Of a stretch of DNA of 64,000 bases, positions 44,413 to 53,917 are shown piece by piece. The translations under genes and the position numbers were made by a program. Position 1 is the first letter of the stretch, and each line of letters starts with the position of its first letter. The DNA lies in contig CALGLU010000041.1 of assembly GCA_937959275.1 (NCBI GenBank), positions 62,001 to 126,000 on the forward strand, in the 5' to 3' direction. This DNA is from an uncultured Saprospiraceae bacterium. Its GTDB lineage: Bacteria; Bacteroidota; Bacteroidia; Chitinophagales; Saprospiraceae. Below the pieces are notes generated by a model. It was not told the origin of the DNA and searched no databases. It was given only the letters and a program-made list of their open reading frames with translations.

Positions 44413-45348
44413 TTATAAAGAAGGAATAATCACGCTGCTTAAGGCGTGGATGACTCCATTAGTTGCTTGCACATCAGTGATAATAACATCAGATGTATTG
44501 CCACCAGCATCCTGTATTTGTACACTGTCACCAATAAGAACCGTAAAATCTTGACCATTTACAGCAGTGACTGTCATATTATTGGATAGGTCTGTGGACA
44601 AAACATTAGCACCACTAACAACATGATAAGTTAATACGGATGCTAATTGATCAGCTGTCAAGGTGGCTATAACATCTGCAATCGCGTCGAAACCCGAATT
44701 GACTGGAGCGAATACTGTATATGGTCCAGTAGCTTGTAATACACTGACTAATTCACCAGGTGCGCCAGCAAGTGCACCGACTAAACTTGAAAAATTTGAA
44801 TTGGCCTGTGCATGACCTACAAGGTCAAGAGGCGTAATGACATTGTCTACAATATGTATAACTCCATTGTCGGCACTCACATCTGCGGTTGTGACTGTGG
44901 CAGAGCCATTAACAATGACGCCAGATCCAGACTTTTCGACAAGCATGGATAAGGCATTTCCACCAGGTCCTGTTGCCGCAGCTGTAGAGGCATAGGTTTG
45001 ACCAGTGGCTAGATCAGTGCTTTTGATCTCAGCACCAAGGACGTGGTATAATAAAATTTCAGTTAGAGCTTCATCCGTGATAGTAGTCAGATCAACACCC
45101 AGAGCCGTAAAGGCAGCATTAGTTGGTGCAAACACTGTAAAAGGACCATCTCCTTGAAGTGTGGTGACTAAGTCTGTTCTTTGTAAAGCCGAAACCAATG
45201 TGCTGAACTGTGCATCTCCAGAAGCGATGTCTACAATTGTGTTTGTCTCTTCCACAGGCGGCGTTACCACTGGCTCATCGTCATCTCCACATGAGACTAT
45301 TGAAATTGATAGAAAAACTAATAGTAATAATTTGAAAATAGAGTTCAT
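44413..45348 (-). CDS. Lipoprotein with two fasciclin (FAS1) domains
   Basis: The product has 311 residues. Lipobox: VFLSISIVSC then GDDDEP, an acidic start typical of surface-exposed Bacteroidota lipoproteins. FAS1 domain 1 (near 40-170): FSTLVSALQRTDLVTTLQGD, GPFTVFAPTNAAFTALG, YHVL, NGVIHIVDNVI. Domain 2 (near 175-310): FSSLVGALAGAP, GPYTVFAPVNSGFDAIA, YHVVSG, NGVIHALSSVI. FAS1 proteins mediate adhesion. A single-FAS1 protein linked to a sigma factor lies 8 kb away. Confidence 0.92.
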   Translation of the reverse strand: MNSIFKLLLLVFLSISIVSCGDDDEPVVTPPVEETNTIVDIASGDAQFSTLVSALQRTDLVTTLQGDGPFTVFAPTNAAFTALGVDLTTITDEALTEILLYHVLGAEIKSTDLATGQTYASTAAATGPGGNALSMLVEKSGSGVIVNGSATVTTADVSADNGVIHIVDNVITPLDLVGHAQANSNFSSLVGALAGAPGELVSVLQATGPYTVFAPVNSGFDAIADVIATLTADQLASVLTYHVVSGANVLSTDLSNNMTVTAVNGQDFTVLIGDSVQIQDAGGNTSDVIITDVQATNGVIHALSSVIIPSL

Positions 45349-45638
45349 TCAAAATGATTTAATAGAAATTAATAATGCTACCTATAACTCTAAAGTCTAG
45401 ATTTTGTTTAAGAAATATGTCATTATAGTTAAACAAAAGTCCTAAAGACTTACTATTATCAAGTAATTAGTTTTTGAGGCAACCCTTGCTAATTGCAGAC
45501 ATAAGCAACGACCATAATGGGAATGATGATGATAATAACGGGGCTATTTTACGGGCTAAGTAATTAGCGTTAATGGAAAGGAAGGGTTACTCAAAGAATG
45601 AGATTGTAGAAGGCACCTGGTTTTATCTCACATAACAG
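45349..45638. other. Gap between the fasciclin gene and ahcY
   Basis: No supported gene. A 16-codon plus-strand frame at 45517-45567 is rich in Met and Ile but has no gene behind it. The ahcY terminator follows at its right edge. Confidence 0.4.
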
Positions 45639-45675
45639 AAAAAGCGGCTCTCTCAGTCAGAGAAAGCCGCTTTTT
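45639..45675 (-). terminator. Rho-independent terminator of ahcY
   Basis: AAAAAGCGGC pairs with GCCGCTTTTT, with an inner TCTCT/AGAGA stem. On the minus strand it ends in a T tract, 30 nt after the ahcY stop. Confidence 0.9.
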
Positions 45676-45705
45676 AAGTATTCTTTAAATTCCTAGAGCC
45701 TAGTA

Positions 45706-47022
45706 CTAGTATCTATAATATTCTGGCTTATATGGACCTTCAGGTTTAACGCTGATATAGTCCGCTTGATCTTGAGACAATTCTTCAAGTTCTACGCCAA
45801 TTTTTTCTAAGTGAAGTCTAGCTACTTTCTCATCAAGATGTTTAGGTAGCATGTATACTTTGTTTTCGTATTTATCTGTGTTTTGCCATAATTCTAACTG
45901 AGCGAGTACTTGATTTGTAAATGAATTAGACATCACGAATGAAGGGTGGCCTGTTGCACAGCCTAAATTAACTAATCTTCCTTCTGCAAGGATCAAGACG
46001 TCTTTTCCATCGATTGTGTATTTGTCAACCTGAGGTTTGATTTCGATTTTTGATGCACCGTGATTATCATTTAACCATGCCATATCGATTTCATTATCAA
46101 AGTGACCGATGTTACAAACAATCGTTTTGTCCTTCATGCCTTTAAAATGTTCTGCTGTTAGGATATTCTTATTCCCTGTCGCCGTGACAATGATGTTTGC
46201 ATCTTTAATTGCATTCACCATTTTCTTAACAGCGAAACCGTCCATCGCTGCCTGTAAAGCACAGATAGGATCAATTTCAGTTATGACAACTCTACAGCCA
46301 GCGCCTGCTAAAGAAGCAGCAGATCCTTTCCCAACATCACCATATCCAGCGACAACAGCGACCTTACCTGCCATCATCACATCCGTTGCTCTTCTGATCG
46401 CATCAACACACGATTCTTTACAACCGTATTTATTATCGAACTTTGACTTTGTTACTGAGTCATTAATGTTGATTGCTGGTAAAGCAAGTGTTCCATTAAT
46501 TTCTCTCTCGTAAAGTCTGTGTACACCAGTTGTTGTTTCTTCACTTATTCCTCTAATATCAGCTACTAATTCTGGGAATTTATCCAAAACCATATTCGTC
46601 AAATCACCACCATCATCAAGGATCATATTTAAAGGCTTGTCACCTTCAAATGCAAATAATGTCTGCTCGATACACCATTCAAATTCTTCTTCATTCATGC
46701 CTTTCCAAGCATATACTGGAATACCTGCTTCTGCAATTGCTGCAGCTGCATGGTCTTGTGTAGAGAAGATATTACATGATGACCAGCTAACTTCTGCACC
46801 TAGTGCTAGTAAGGTCTCTATCAATACGGCAGTTTGAATTGTCATATGAAGACAGCCTGCAATACGTGCACCTTTCAGTGGTTGTGTTGAGCCGAACTCT
46901 TCTCTAAGTGCCATTAAGCCTGGCATTTCTGCTTCTGCAAGCTCCATTTCCTTGCGTCCCCAAGAGGCAAGATTAATGTCTTTGACTTTGTATTTTGCTT
47001 TTGTCTGTGTTGACGTTGTCAT
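45706..47022 (-). CDS. ahcY: Adenosylhomocysteinase
   Basis: The 438-residue product splits S-adenosylhomocysteine into adenosine and homocysteine in the methyl cycle, with bound NAD. Landmarks: [20 protein letters not shown] near 58, [17 protein letters not shown], the Rossmann motif [25 protein letters not shown], and the C-terminal [13 protein letters not shown] typical of the bacterial tetrameric enzyme. Length is normal. It is a single gene with its own promoter and terminator. Confidence 0.97.
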   Translation of the reverse strand: MTTSTQTKAKYKVKDINLASWGRKEMELAEAEMPGLMALREEFGSTQPLKGARIAGCLHMTIQTAVLIETLLALGAEVSWSSCNIFSTQDHAAAAIAEAGIPVYAWKGMNEEEFEWCIEQTLFAFEGDKPLNMILDDGGDLTNMVLDKFPELVADIRGISEETTTGVHRLYEREINGTLALPAININDSVTKSKFDNKYGCKESCVDAIRRATDVMMAGKVAVVAGYGDVGKGSAASLAGAGCRVVITEIDPICALQAAMDGFAVKKMVNAIKDANIIVTATGNKNILTAEHFKGMKDKTIVCNIGHFDNEIDMAWLNDNHGASKIEIKPQVDKYTIDGKDVLILAEGRLVNLGCATGHPSFVMSNSFTNQVLAQLELWQNTDKYENKVYMLPKHLDEKVARLHLEKIGVELEELSQDQADYISVKPEGPYKPEYYRY

Positions 47023-47042
47023 ATGGTATTTGATTTAAGCCG

Positions 47043-47069
47043 CAAAGGTACATAATTCATAAATAACAA
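47043..47069 (-). promoter_or_regulatory. Promoter of ahcY
   Basis: On the minus strand TTG (47067-47069) is followed by TACCTTTG (47043-47050) after 16 nt, close to the TTG-N17-23-TAnnTTTG consensus. The start codon is 20 nt downstream. Confidence 0.6.
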
Positions 47070-47339
47070 GAAAACAAACTCTTTCATCATTTAATCAAAA
47101 GAAAAAGTGCTTTGCGTCTGTTTAACACTCTATTGCTTCTTTAAAGAAAATAAATCAGTTATCAATAGATGGGAATCATTCTCCTAATACCTGCTAAATA
47201 CTTATATTTAGAGTAAGATGACATTAAAAAGCCTTAAAGTCATTTTGATTTAACTAATCACAACAGTTCGAGATTCACTATCCCTTCCTCATTATTAGAC
47301 TAATGTCTTTATACTGTTGAATCATTAAATTAAACTGTT
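47070..47339. other. Gap upstream of the LRR gene
   Basis: It should hold the promoter of the LRR gene. No clear TAnnTTTG element, hairpin or small gene was seen. Confidence 0.35.
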
Positions 47340-50300
47340 ATGATGAAAACTCTCACCGCCACAATCTTATGTATTCTTCTAAGTAGTGCCGCAACATATA
47401 CACAATGCCATATGGATGACTGGTCTGCATTAAAGGCACTCTATACCAGTACAAATGGGGATAATTGGACAAACAACAGCGGATGGTCGCAGGTGACTGG
47501 AACGACTCCTCCAGCTAATTGTAATTTAGGGAATATGCACAGAGTCATACTTGATGCAAATAACCGGGTGTCTAAGTTGCTTTTATATACAAATAACTTA
47601 ACAGGAAGTATCCCAGCAGAACTCGGCGGGTTAACTCATTTGAAGGACTTAACTCTATCTTCAAATAGTCTTACTGGATCCATTCCTGTAGAGCTAGGAG
47701 ATTTGGCTGATTTGACAAAATTGAATTTGAACTCCAATGATCTTAGCGGTACCATTCCTTCAGAATTGGGAAATTTAGACAATCTCGAAATTTTGGTCTT
47801 GGGTCTCAATCAACTAACTGGTCCGATACCTGCAGAGCTTGGTGATTTAGCCAATTTGATTAATTTGAATTTGCGCACAAATCAACTTAGTGGACCGATT
47901 CCTCCAGAGCTTGGAGGTTTAGCTAATTTGACAATTATGTCATTAGGCATTAATCAGCTCAGCGGATCTATACCTTCAGAGCTTGGCGGTTTAGCTAATT
48001 TGACAAACCTGAGTCTATACACCAATATGCTCAACGGAAATATACCACCTGAACTTGGCGATTTAAATAATTTGGGCTTGTTGTGGTTGTATGGCAATCA
48101 ACTTGCAGGGGCTATTCCACCTGAACTTGGAGATTTAAGTAACTTGACTACCTTGAGATTAAACTCAAATCAGCTTACTGGGGATATTCCTGCTGACCTG
48201 AGTGATTTGAGCAGTTTAGCTGAGTTGCACTTGCAAACTAATCTACTCACTGGAAATTTTCCTCCAGTATTTGGCAACTTAGGAAGTTTGACTGATTTGC
48301 AAATAGGCTCAAATCAATTAGTCGGTTGTTACGATCCAAATCTATTAACCCTTTGTACCCAGTTAGATGATATAAGGAACATCTTTGTTTCTAACGGGAA
48401 TAATTTTGATGCAGACTGGGAAGATTTTTGTGCAAGTGGGGCTGGTGAATGTGTACCGGCGTCACAAGCTGAACTTGATTATTTGGCCTTACGTGCTTTG
48501 TATCTATGTACTGACGGTGATAACTGGACCAGCCAACTAGATGGGAATGCTGAATGGCCTTCAGCAGCTGATTTTATGTCGAACCCCACAACGCCAACAG
48601 TTGGTTTTGAGAATTTAGATTTATGGTATGGGGTAGGCTTAAATGCTAATGGCAATGTCGATGATTTAAATCTTGCTGATAATAATTTAATTGGATGTGT
48701 CCCATCTGAGTTAGGTGACTTAACAGATTTGCTGTATTTGGAGCTGAACAATAATCAATTAATAGGGTCAATCCCAATAGAACTCGGAAATTTAAATCAG
48801 CTTATTCGGCTATATCTAGATGACAACCAGTTGAATGGCAGTATACCAATCGAACTTGCTAACCTCACTCAACTTGCTGAACTTGATCTTAGTGTAAATC
48901 AACTCGTAGGTAATATCCCACCTGAATTAGGGAGTCTCTCAAATTTAATTTATTTGATTTTGTATAATAACCAATTGACAGGTACTATCCCATCAGAATT
49001 GGGGAATCTGATTAATCTTGAATTACTCGGATTAATGAATAATCAATTAACGGGGACTATCCCGATAGAATTAGGGTATCTAGTAAATCTAATTGAGCTT
49101 AGTTTAACGAATAATCAATTAACCGGAACAATTCCTTCAGAATTAGAGAATTTACACAATGTGACCTATTTAAATTTAGGTAATAACCAATTAGTAGGTA
49201 ATATTCCTGCTGGTCTAGGTAACTTAACAAGCCTGGAAATTTTTATTCTAAAAAATAACGGATTAAGTGGATGTCTGGATGAAAGTTTTTGGGATCTGTG
49301 CTCTGACCTTGAAAATATTGAAATAACGGAAGGTAATAGTATTGATTGGGAAAATTATTGCGAAACTGGAGCTGGCTCATGTAGCCAACTTTCTGCATGT
49401 GAGATAGATCAATACATTATTCTTCGAGAATTATATCTAAGTACAGCTGGCGATAGTTGGTTTAGCAATACAGGATGGCCTTCGGCTTCAGAATTTCTTA
49501 TGCACCCAACATCGGCACCTCCAGGATCTAGTCCACTTAGTGCTTGGGCGGGAGTCTTTTTAGATGTCAATGGTTGTATTGTTAAATTGAATTTAAGTTC
49601 AAATAATCTTTCAGGTCCAATACCTATATCGATAGGTAATTTGTCCTATTTGACAGAGTTGTGGTTAGACGACAACAAACTTACTGGCAAAATACCAACG
49701 TCAATTGGGGATTTAACAAATCTGGAACTTTTGCTTTTAGATCATAATCAACTACAAGGAAATATACCGGCAAGCATAGGAAATCTAAGTCTTAATTTTC
49801 TTGAATTAAATGATAATAATTTAAATGAATGTTATGATGCAAATTTAAGCAACTTATGCACACAGCTCCCTATAGCTTTAAATTCATGGATGTCTGATGG
49901 CAATAACTTTACTGCCACATGGGAGGACTTTTGTAATGATGAATCGGGAGTATGTAGCAATACACAGGAAATTCAAGATGATAGAATTTGCGATTGGTCC
50001 AAAGCAGGACTTGTCTCAGAATTTTGTCACCCACAGATGTTTATAAATATCGTAGACGACCATCAAGCTGATAATACGGGTGTGCAAGCTGTAGATGTCG
50101 CTGTTTCAGCTGCAATCACTTCTGCAGGTCAAAATGGTGCGATTATATTTTTTCCACAGGGCACCTATCTATTTAAAGATCCCATTGTTTTGGAAGACGG
50201 GATTGTTTTGAAGGGAGCAGGTGCTAGTACCACAATATTTAATGCAGATTTAGATGGAGATGAAGATTTTATAATTGCCCATGGCGATGGGCCTGTTATG

Positions 50301-51707
50301 TCTACTAGTCTCAAAAACGATGCGCCTCGATTTCAAGATTTTATTGAAGTGGATAATCCTTCAATGTTTCAGGTAGGGAGTTATATTAAGTTGGATTTTG
50401 ATGATGATCATTTACTTTGGAATAGCTGGGGTTCTGTAGGTCAAATTGTTCGAGTTGTATCAAAAGAATCAAATGGCAAACTCAACTTACATAGTCCATT
50501 GAGAAGGACCTACACCACAAGTGAAAATACAATGGCTCAAAAAATTGATATGATCGAACGAGTTGGTGTTGAATGTTTAAGAATTAATTTGAATGATGAG
50601 ATTAAAAACAACGGATATAATATTTCGTTTGAATATGCTGCGGATTCATGGGTGCATGCGATAGAAAGTAATAAATGCAATAAGGCGCATATTGGGTTTA
50701 TTCAAAGTGCATTCTGCCAGGTTGGTGCTTCTTACTTCCATGATGCACACTTTTTCGGTACAGGAGGAAACGCTTATGGTATTGAAGTTGGACCAGGTAC
50801 GGCAGATGTGAAAATTGAGAATAATATGTTTAAAACACTCCGGCATAGTATTTTGGTACAAGGAGGTGCGAATGGAAATGTTATAGCTTACAATTATTCC
50901 ACCTCACCAAATAAAAAGATTCATAATACAATTGGCTTTGACGAAGGAGGAATCTTTAATAATGTAACAGCCGATCTAGTCTGTCATGGCAATTATCCTT
51001 ATTTGAATTTGTTTGAATCTAATATTTGCCACTATGCAATTGTCGATGCCTCGCATGGAGACAATGGACCATTCAATACCTTTTTTAGAAATAGGACAGA
51101 GTTTAGAAGAGGGATGCGGATATCACGAAGAGAAAAAACTCTTGTTGTAAATATTGCTGGTTGGGAGGAAACTTATCCAAGAACAATTAATGACAATCAA
51201 AACATAGTAGGAAATGAAATTAGCCTTAAAGGCAGAGGCTCAAATTATAAGCTTAAAGGGGATGGCCATTTTGAATATGGAAATCATGTGGATAAAAGAT
51301 TTGGATCGAGAACCGAACCAGATGGAACTGATGACATTGCAGATGTCTCATATTATTTTAGTCCTTCTGATCCCCCTTTATTTTTAGAGTCATATCAACT
51401 GCCATCTATTGGCTACCCTAATGGTATGAATGATAGTAATAATCCTGTCAAGGACAGGAATGATCAGTTTGGTCAAACTTATGATGCATGCATCCCCGAT
51501 TGTCCGCCCAACAGAGTCATCGATGAGAATGACATATTACCCAGTGGCACCTATGCAGCTAAACAAACTATTTTTTTTAATGGGAAGCTTGAAACAGCAG
51601 CTAATGTCACATTTTGTGCGGGAGATAATGTCGTCGTCGGGGATCTATTTGAAATTGAACTAGCTCAGGCATTTAGAGTTGTTATAAAGGGTTGTGCTGT
51701 TCCTTGA
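47340..51707 (+). CDS. Giant secreted LRR protein with beta-helix domain
   Basis: The product has 1455 residues. A signal peptide (about 1-21, ending in TYTQ) leads into three blocks, each opening with a cap motif such as LKALYTSTNGDNWTNNSGW. Plant-type 24-residue leucine-rich repeats follow (pattern NQLTGSIPxELGxLxxL): about 11 in block 1 (75-325), 9 in block 2 (440-645) and 4 in block 3 (745-835). Near 900 a parallel beta-helix like pectate-lyase/phage tail-spike proteins begins (GAIIFFPQGTYLFKDPIVLE, then GIVLKGAGAST). The final 60 residues (SGTYAAKQTIFFNG to FRVVIKGC) look like the '3-coathanger stack' end domain of Bacteroidota. No kinase or T9SS type-A sorting end is seen. Confidence 0.85.
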   Translation: MMKTLTATILCILLSSAATYTQCHMDDWSALKALYTSTNGDNWTNNSGWSQVTGTTPPANCNLGNMHRVILDANNRVSKLLLYTNNLTGSIPAELGGLTHLKDLTLSSNSLTGSIPVELGDLADLTKLNLNSNDLSGTIPSELGNLDNLEILVLGLNQLTGPIPAELGDLANLINLNLRTNQLSGPIPPELGGLANLTIMSLGINQLSGSIPSELGGLANLTNLSLYTNMLNGNIPPELGDLNNLGLLWLYGNQLAGAIPPELGDLSNLTTLRLNSNQLTGDIPADLSDLSSLAELHLQTNLLTGNFPPVFGNLGSLTDLQIGSNQLVGCYDPNLLTLCTQLDDIRNIFVSNGNNFDADWEDFCASGAGECVPASQAELDYLALRALYLCTDGDNWTSQLDGNAEWPSAADFMSNPTTPTVGFENLDLWYGVGLNANGNVDDLNLADNNLIGCVPSELGDLTDLLYLELNNNQLIGSIPIELGNLNQLIRLYLDDNQLNGSIPIELANLTQLAELDLSVNQLVGNIPPELGSLSNLIYLILYNNQLTGTIPSELGNLINLELLGLMNNQLTGTIPIELGYLVNLIELSLTNNQLTGTIPSELENLHNVTYLNLGNNQLVGNIPAGLGNLTSLEIFILKNNGLSGCLDESFWDLCSDLENIEITEGNSIDWENYCETGAGSCSQLSACEIDQYIILRELYLSTAGDSWFSNTGWPSASEFLMHPTSAPPGSSPLSAWAGVFLDVNGCIVKLNLSSNNLSGPIPISIGNLSYLTELWLDDNKLTGKIPTSIGDLTNLELLLLDHNQLQGNIPASIGNLSLNFLELNDNNLNECYDANLSNLCTQLPIALNSWMSDGNNFTATWEDFCNDESGVCSNTQEIQDDRICDWSKAGLVSEFCHPQMFINIVDDHQADNTGVQAVDVAVSAAITSAGQNGAIIFFPQGTYLFKDPIVLEDGIVLKGAGASTTIFNADLDGDEDFIIAHGDGPVMSTSLKNDAPRFQDFIEVDNPSMFQVGSYIKLDFDDDHLLWNSWGSVGQIVRVVSKESNGKLNLHSPLRRTYTTSENTMAQKIDMIERVGVECLRINLNDEIKNNGYNISFEYAADSWVHAIESNKCNKAHIGFIQSAFCQVGASYFHDAHFFGTGGNAYGIEVGPGTADVKIENNMFKTLRHSILVQGGANGNVIAYNYSTSPNKKIHNTIGFDEGGIFNNVTADLVCHGNYPYLNLFESNICHYAIVDASHGDNGPFNTFFRNRTEFRRGMRISRREKTLVVNIAGWEETYPRTINDNQNIVGNEISLKGRGSNYKLKGDGHFEYGNHVDKRFGSRTEPDGTDDIADVSYYFSPSDPPLFLESYQLPSIGYPNGMNDSNNPVKDRNDQFGQTYDACIPDCPPNRVIDENDILPSGTYAAKQTIFFNGKLETAANVTFCAGDNVVVGDLFEIELAQAFRVVIKGCAVP

Positions 51708-51771
51708 TGAGAAATTTCAAAAGCGCAAGTGTCCATGAGTAGATCAGCTTACTGATTCCCATTGGTGTTAG

Positions 51772-52560
51772 CTACACAGATGTGCTAAGTATCAGCTGAG
51801 AAATCGTTGGATGTTCACTCCCTCCCTCAGGCTCTATGGTCATATTGAGAGAACTGATATTGTCCAAATGCTTGATGTCTATGAATTGTTGATTCTCCTT
51901 AGAGAAAAGTGCGATAGAGATCATTTCTCCTGCTACATCGGCCCATAATTGGTATGTCTGGCTAGAGGTTATTGGGTCTAGATGTTGAATAGATGCGATA
52001 GCTTTCTTTTGTTGGTCATTCCAGTAAATACTGACATGGTTTTGCTTTGCAGCACTTTCACTTTTTAAGATGATGACCTGGGTGTTCTCATCTTTTAGGT
52101 AGTCAAGCATGAGTTGATTGCTCGCATACATCTCCTTCGTTTGTAAACAATCCAATTCAAGTTGAGCATATTGTTTTTTGGATTCAGTAAGTTCTTGTTT
52201 TAATTTGCCGTAGGCTAAGGTGACAGTCAATATTCCGCCGAAGAGACAGGCTACTATTATCTGTGGCCAAGTCATTGAATGACTTAATATGGGTTTATTT
52301 TTTTCTTCAATAGGTTTTGATTGATTCGATTGACTGAACGTAGTCTGGTCGACGATATCTGTTTTCCATAAAGCCGGTGGCTTGACGGCATTTTCTGTAG
52401 CGATCTTAGCTGTTAAATCCTCAAGTTGAAAAATGTAATCCTTGAGCTCAGGGTATTCAGCAACATAGGTATTTATATCCTTGATTTGTTGGTCTGTTGG
52501 ATTGCCAAATACAAACTCTTCGATCAGGCCCGACTCTATTATTTCTTTTAAGTTCTTCAT
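51772..52560 (-). CDS. Anti-sigma factor, RskA family
   Basis: The product has 262 residues. A cytoplasmic N-terminus (IIESGLIEEFVFGNPTDQQI) should bind the sigma factor. One membrane segment lies near 97-117 (QIIVACLFGGILTVTLAYG), and a periplasmic RskA domain carries SVYW-like IYWNDQQKKAIASIQHLDPI and TYQLWADVAGEMISIALF. RskA-type anti-sigmas are released by regulated proteolysis. ATG overlaps the stop of the sigma gene by 4 bp, so the pair is coupled. The divergent fasciclin gene next to the sigma gene is the likely target. Confidence 0.85.
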   Translation of the reverse strand: MKNLKEIIESGLIEEFVFGNPTDQQIKDINTYVAEYPELKDYIFQLEDLTAKIATENAVKPPALWKTDIVDQTTFSQSNQSKPIEEKNKPILSHSMTWPQIIVACLFGGILTVTLAYGKLKQELTESKKQYAQLELDCLQTKEMYASNQLMLDYLKDENTQVIILKSESAAKQNHVSIYWNDQQKKAIASIQHLDPITSSQTYQLWADVAGEMISIALFSKENQQFIDIKHLDNISSLNMTIEPEGGSEHPTISQLILSTSV

Positions 52561-53141
52561 ATCAAGGATACCATTAATAAAGTCATTGCAATGGTTGCTG
52601 TATCAAGAGACGGCTTGACATCTTCTAAGTAAATAGCTTTTAGTTGGCTCATCGCACTTCTGATTCTTGTTTTAACAGTGCCTAAAGGGATAGATAATTT
52701 GTCACTTACCTCTTTTTGTGTATACCCTTGAAAGTACAGTAAGTCTATGAGCTGTTTATATTTAAATTCTAATTGATTCACTTTACCTCTTATATCTAAT
52801 ACATCAATATTTGGAGTTTGGATTTCTCGGTTGGCATCTACTTTTTCTAAGCAAATAGTCTGGCCCTGTTTTTTTTCACTTTTTAAATTTATGTAATTAA
52901 TGGCAGTATTTTTCGCAATCCGAGATGCCCATGTAAAAAAGCGTCCTTTTGTATCATCATAGGAGTTTGCGTTCTTCCAAATTTTGATATAGGTTTCCTG
53001 TAATACTTCTTTGGCAATATCTTCTGTTTTTACAATGCGCAAAATGATTCCCAATAAGGAAGGTGAACAGACATCGTAGATTTTCTCTAGCGCTTTTGGG
53101 TCACCAGCCTTGAGCTTATTAATATCCGAAGAATTTATCAT
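52557..53141 (-). CDS. ECF RNA polymerase sigma factor (SigK-like)
   Basis: The product has 194 residues. Region 2: KIYDVCSPSLLGIILRIV, EVLQETYIKIWKNA and GRFFTWASRIAKNTAINY. Region 4: LIDLLYFQGYTQKEVSDKLS, then IPLGTVKTRIRSAMSQLK (the -35 helix). The last 16 residues (ATIAMTLLMVSLI) are hydrophobic, which is unusual for a sigma factor. The gene is coupled to the RskA-type anti-sigma and divergent from a fasciclin gene 134 bp away, the arrangement of a SigK-RskA system. Confidence 0.88.
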   Translation of the reverse strand: MINSSDINKLKAGDPKALEKIYDVCSPSLLGIILRIVKTEDIAKEVLQETYIKIWKNANSYDDTKGRFFTWASRIAKNTAINYINLKSEKKQGQTICLEKVDANREIQTPNIDVLDIRGKVNQLEFKYKQLIDLLYFQGYTQKEVSDKLSIPLGTVKTRIRSAMSQLKAIYLEDVKPSLDTATIAMTLLMVSLI

Positions 53142-53275
53142 TAGGTAGTCGACTTAATGTGTACGTGCTAAAAACGACAAATAAATTAAATGGTTGCATC
53201 TAAATCCAAACTCATAAAACTCTGGTATATGATACTGTAAGACTTTTATTTTTTAATTCTAAATCATTTAATTTT

Positions 53276-53833
53276 ATGAAAAAGGTTCTAATTTTTTGTT
53301 TCGCAGTTGTCATGACGAGTACAACAATGATAGCCCAATGCAGTAGTAAAAAGACCGCTCATTATACATCGTATTCAAATAGCCATCACCAAGATATTGT
53401 AGATGTTGCAGCTAGTTCTGGCGACTTCGCTACGTTAGTGACAGCTGTAAAAGCAGCTGGTCTTGTAGATGTATTAAAAAGTGAGGGTCCATTCACCGTT
53501 TTCGCACCTAATAATATAGCATTTGCAAAACTACCAGAGGGAACTGTTGAATCGCTTTTGCAAAAGGAAAATAAAAAAACCTTGGTGTCAATCTTAAGCT
53601 ATCATGTCATCCCTGCAAAAATTACAGCTGAATCGTTGGTTAATACCATTAAAGCGACTGGTGGGATGGTAGAGTATAAGACAGTTCAAGGTGAAACGAT
53701 AGTTGCTAAAATAATAAATGGGAATCCAGTCTTAATAGATCAAAAAGGAAATAAATCCTTTATATTAAAAACAGATATCAATGGATCTAATGGTGTTATC
53801 CATATCATTGATCGTGTGGTTATGCCCAGTTGA
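53276..53833 (+). CDS. Secreted single-domain fasciclin protein
   Basis: The product has 185 residues. A signal peptide (MKKVLIFCFAVVMTSTTMIA, then QC) is followed by one FAS1 domain: DIVDVAASSGDFATLVTAVK, GPFTVFAPNNIAFAKLP, SYHVIPAKITAESL, NGVIHIIDRVVMPS. It is divergent from the ECF sigma gene. In Mycobacterium the SigK/RskA pair controls the FAS1 proteins MPT70 and MPT83, so the same circuit is likely here (inference). A strong bidirectional terminator follows. Confidence 0.92.
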   Translation: MKKVLIFCFAVVMTSTTMIAQCSSKKTAHYTSYSNSHHQDIVDVAASSGDFATLVTAVKAAGLVDVLKSEGPFTVFAPNNIAFAKLPEGTVESLLQKENKKTLVSILSYHVIPAKITAESLVNTIKATGGMVEYKTVQGETIVAKIINGNPVLIDQKGNKSFILKTDINGSNGVIHIIDRVVMPS

Positions 53834-53846
53834 TGAATTTTTTTAA

Positions 53847-53880
53847 AAAAAAACTGAGGTAATAAAGCCTCAGTTTTTTT
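53847..53880. terminator. Bidirectional terminator
   Basis: AAAAAAACTGAGG pairs with CCTCAGTTTTTTT (13 bp, 8-nt loop), with A and T runs on each side. It serves the fasciclin gene on the plus strand and can serve the photolyase gene on the minus strand. Confidence 0.88.
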
Positions 53881-53917
53881 CTTAGTAGATTTATTGACCG
53901 TTAGTCGTTAGATCGTA

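Noticed and set aside
45517-45567. Met/Ile-rich 16-codon plus-strand frame (MGMMMIITGLFYGLSN) that looks like an attenuator leader peptide beside ahcY
   Set aside because: It is on the strand opposite to ahcY, the next plus-strand gene is 1.8 kb away and no terminator/antiterminator pair follows it.
47340-51707. Receptor kinase or plant contamination suggested by the LxGxIP repeats
   Set aside because: Bacteroidota flank on both sides, a bacterial signal peptide and a Bacteroidota C-terminal domain are present, and there is no kinase domain.
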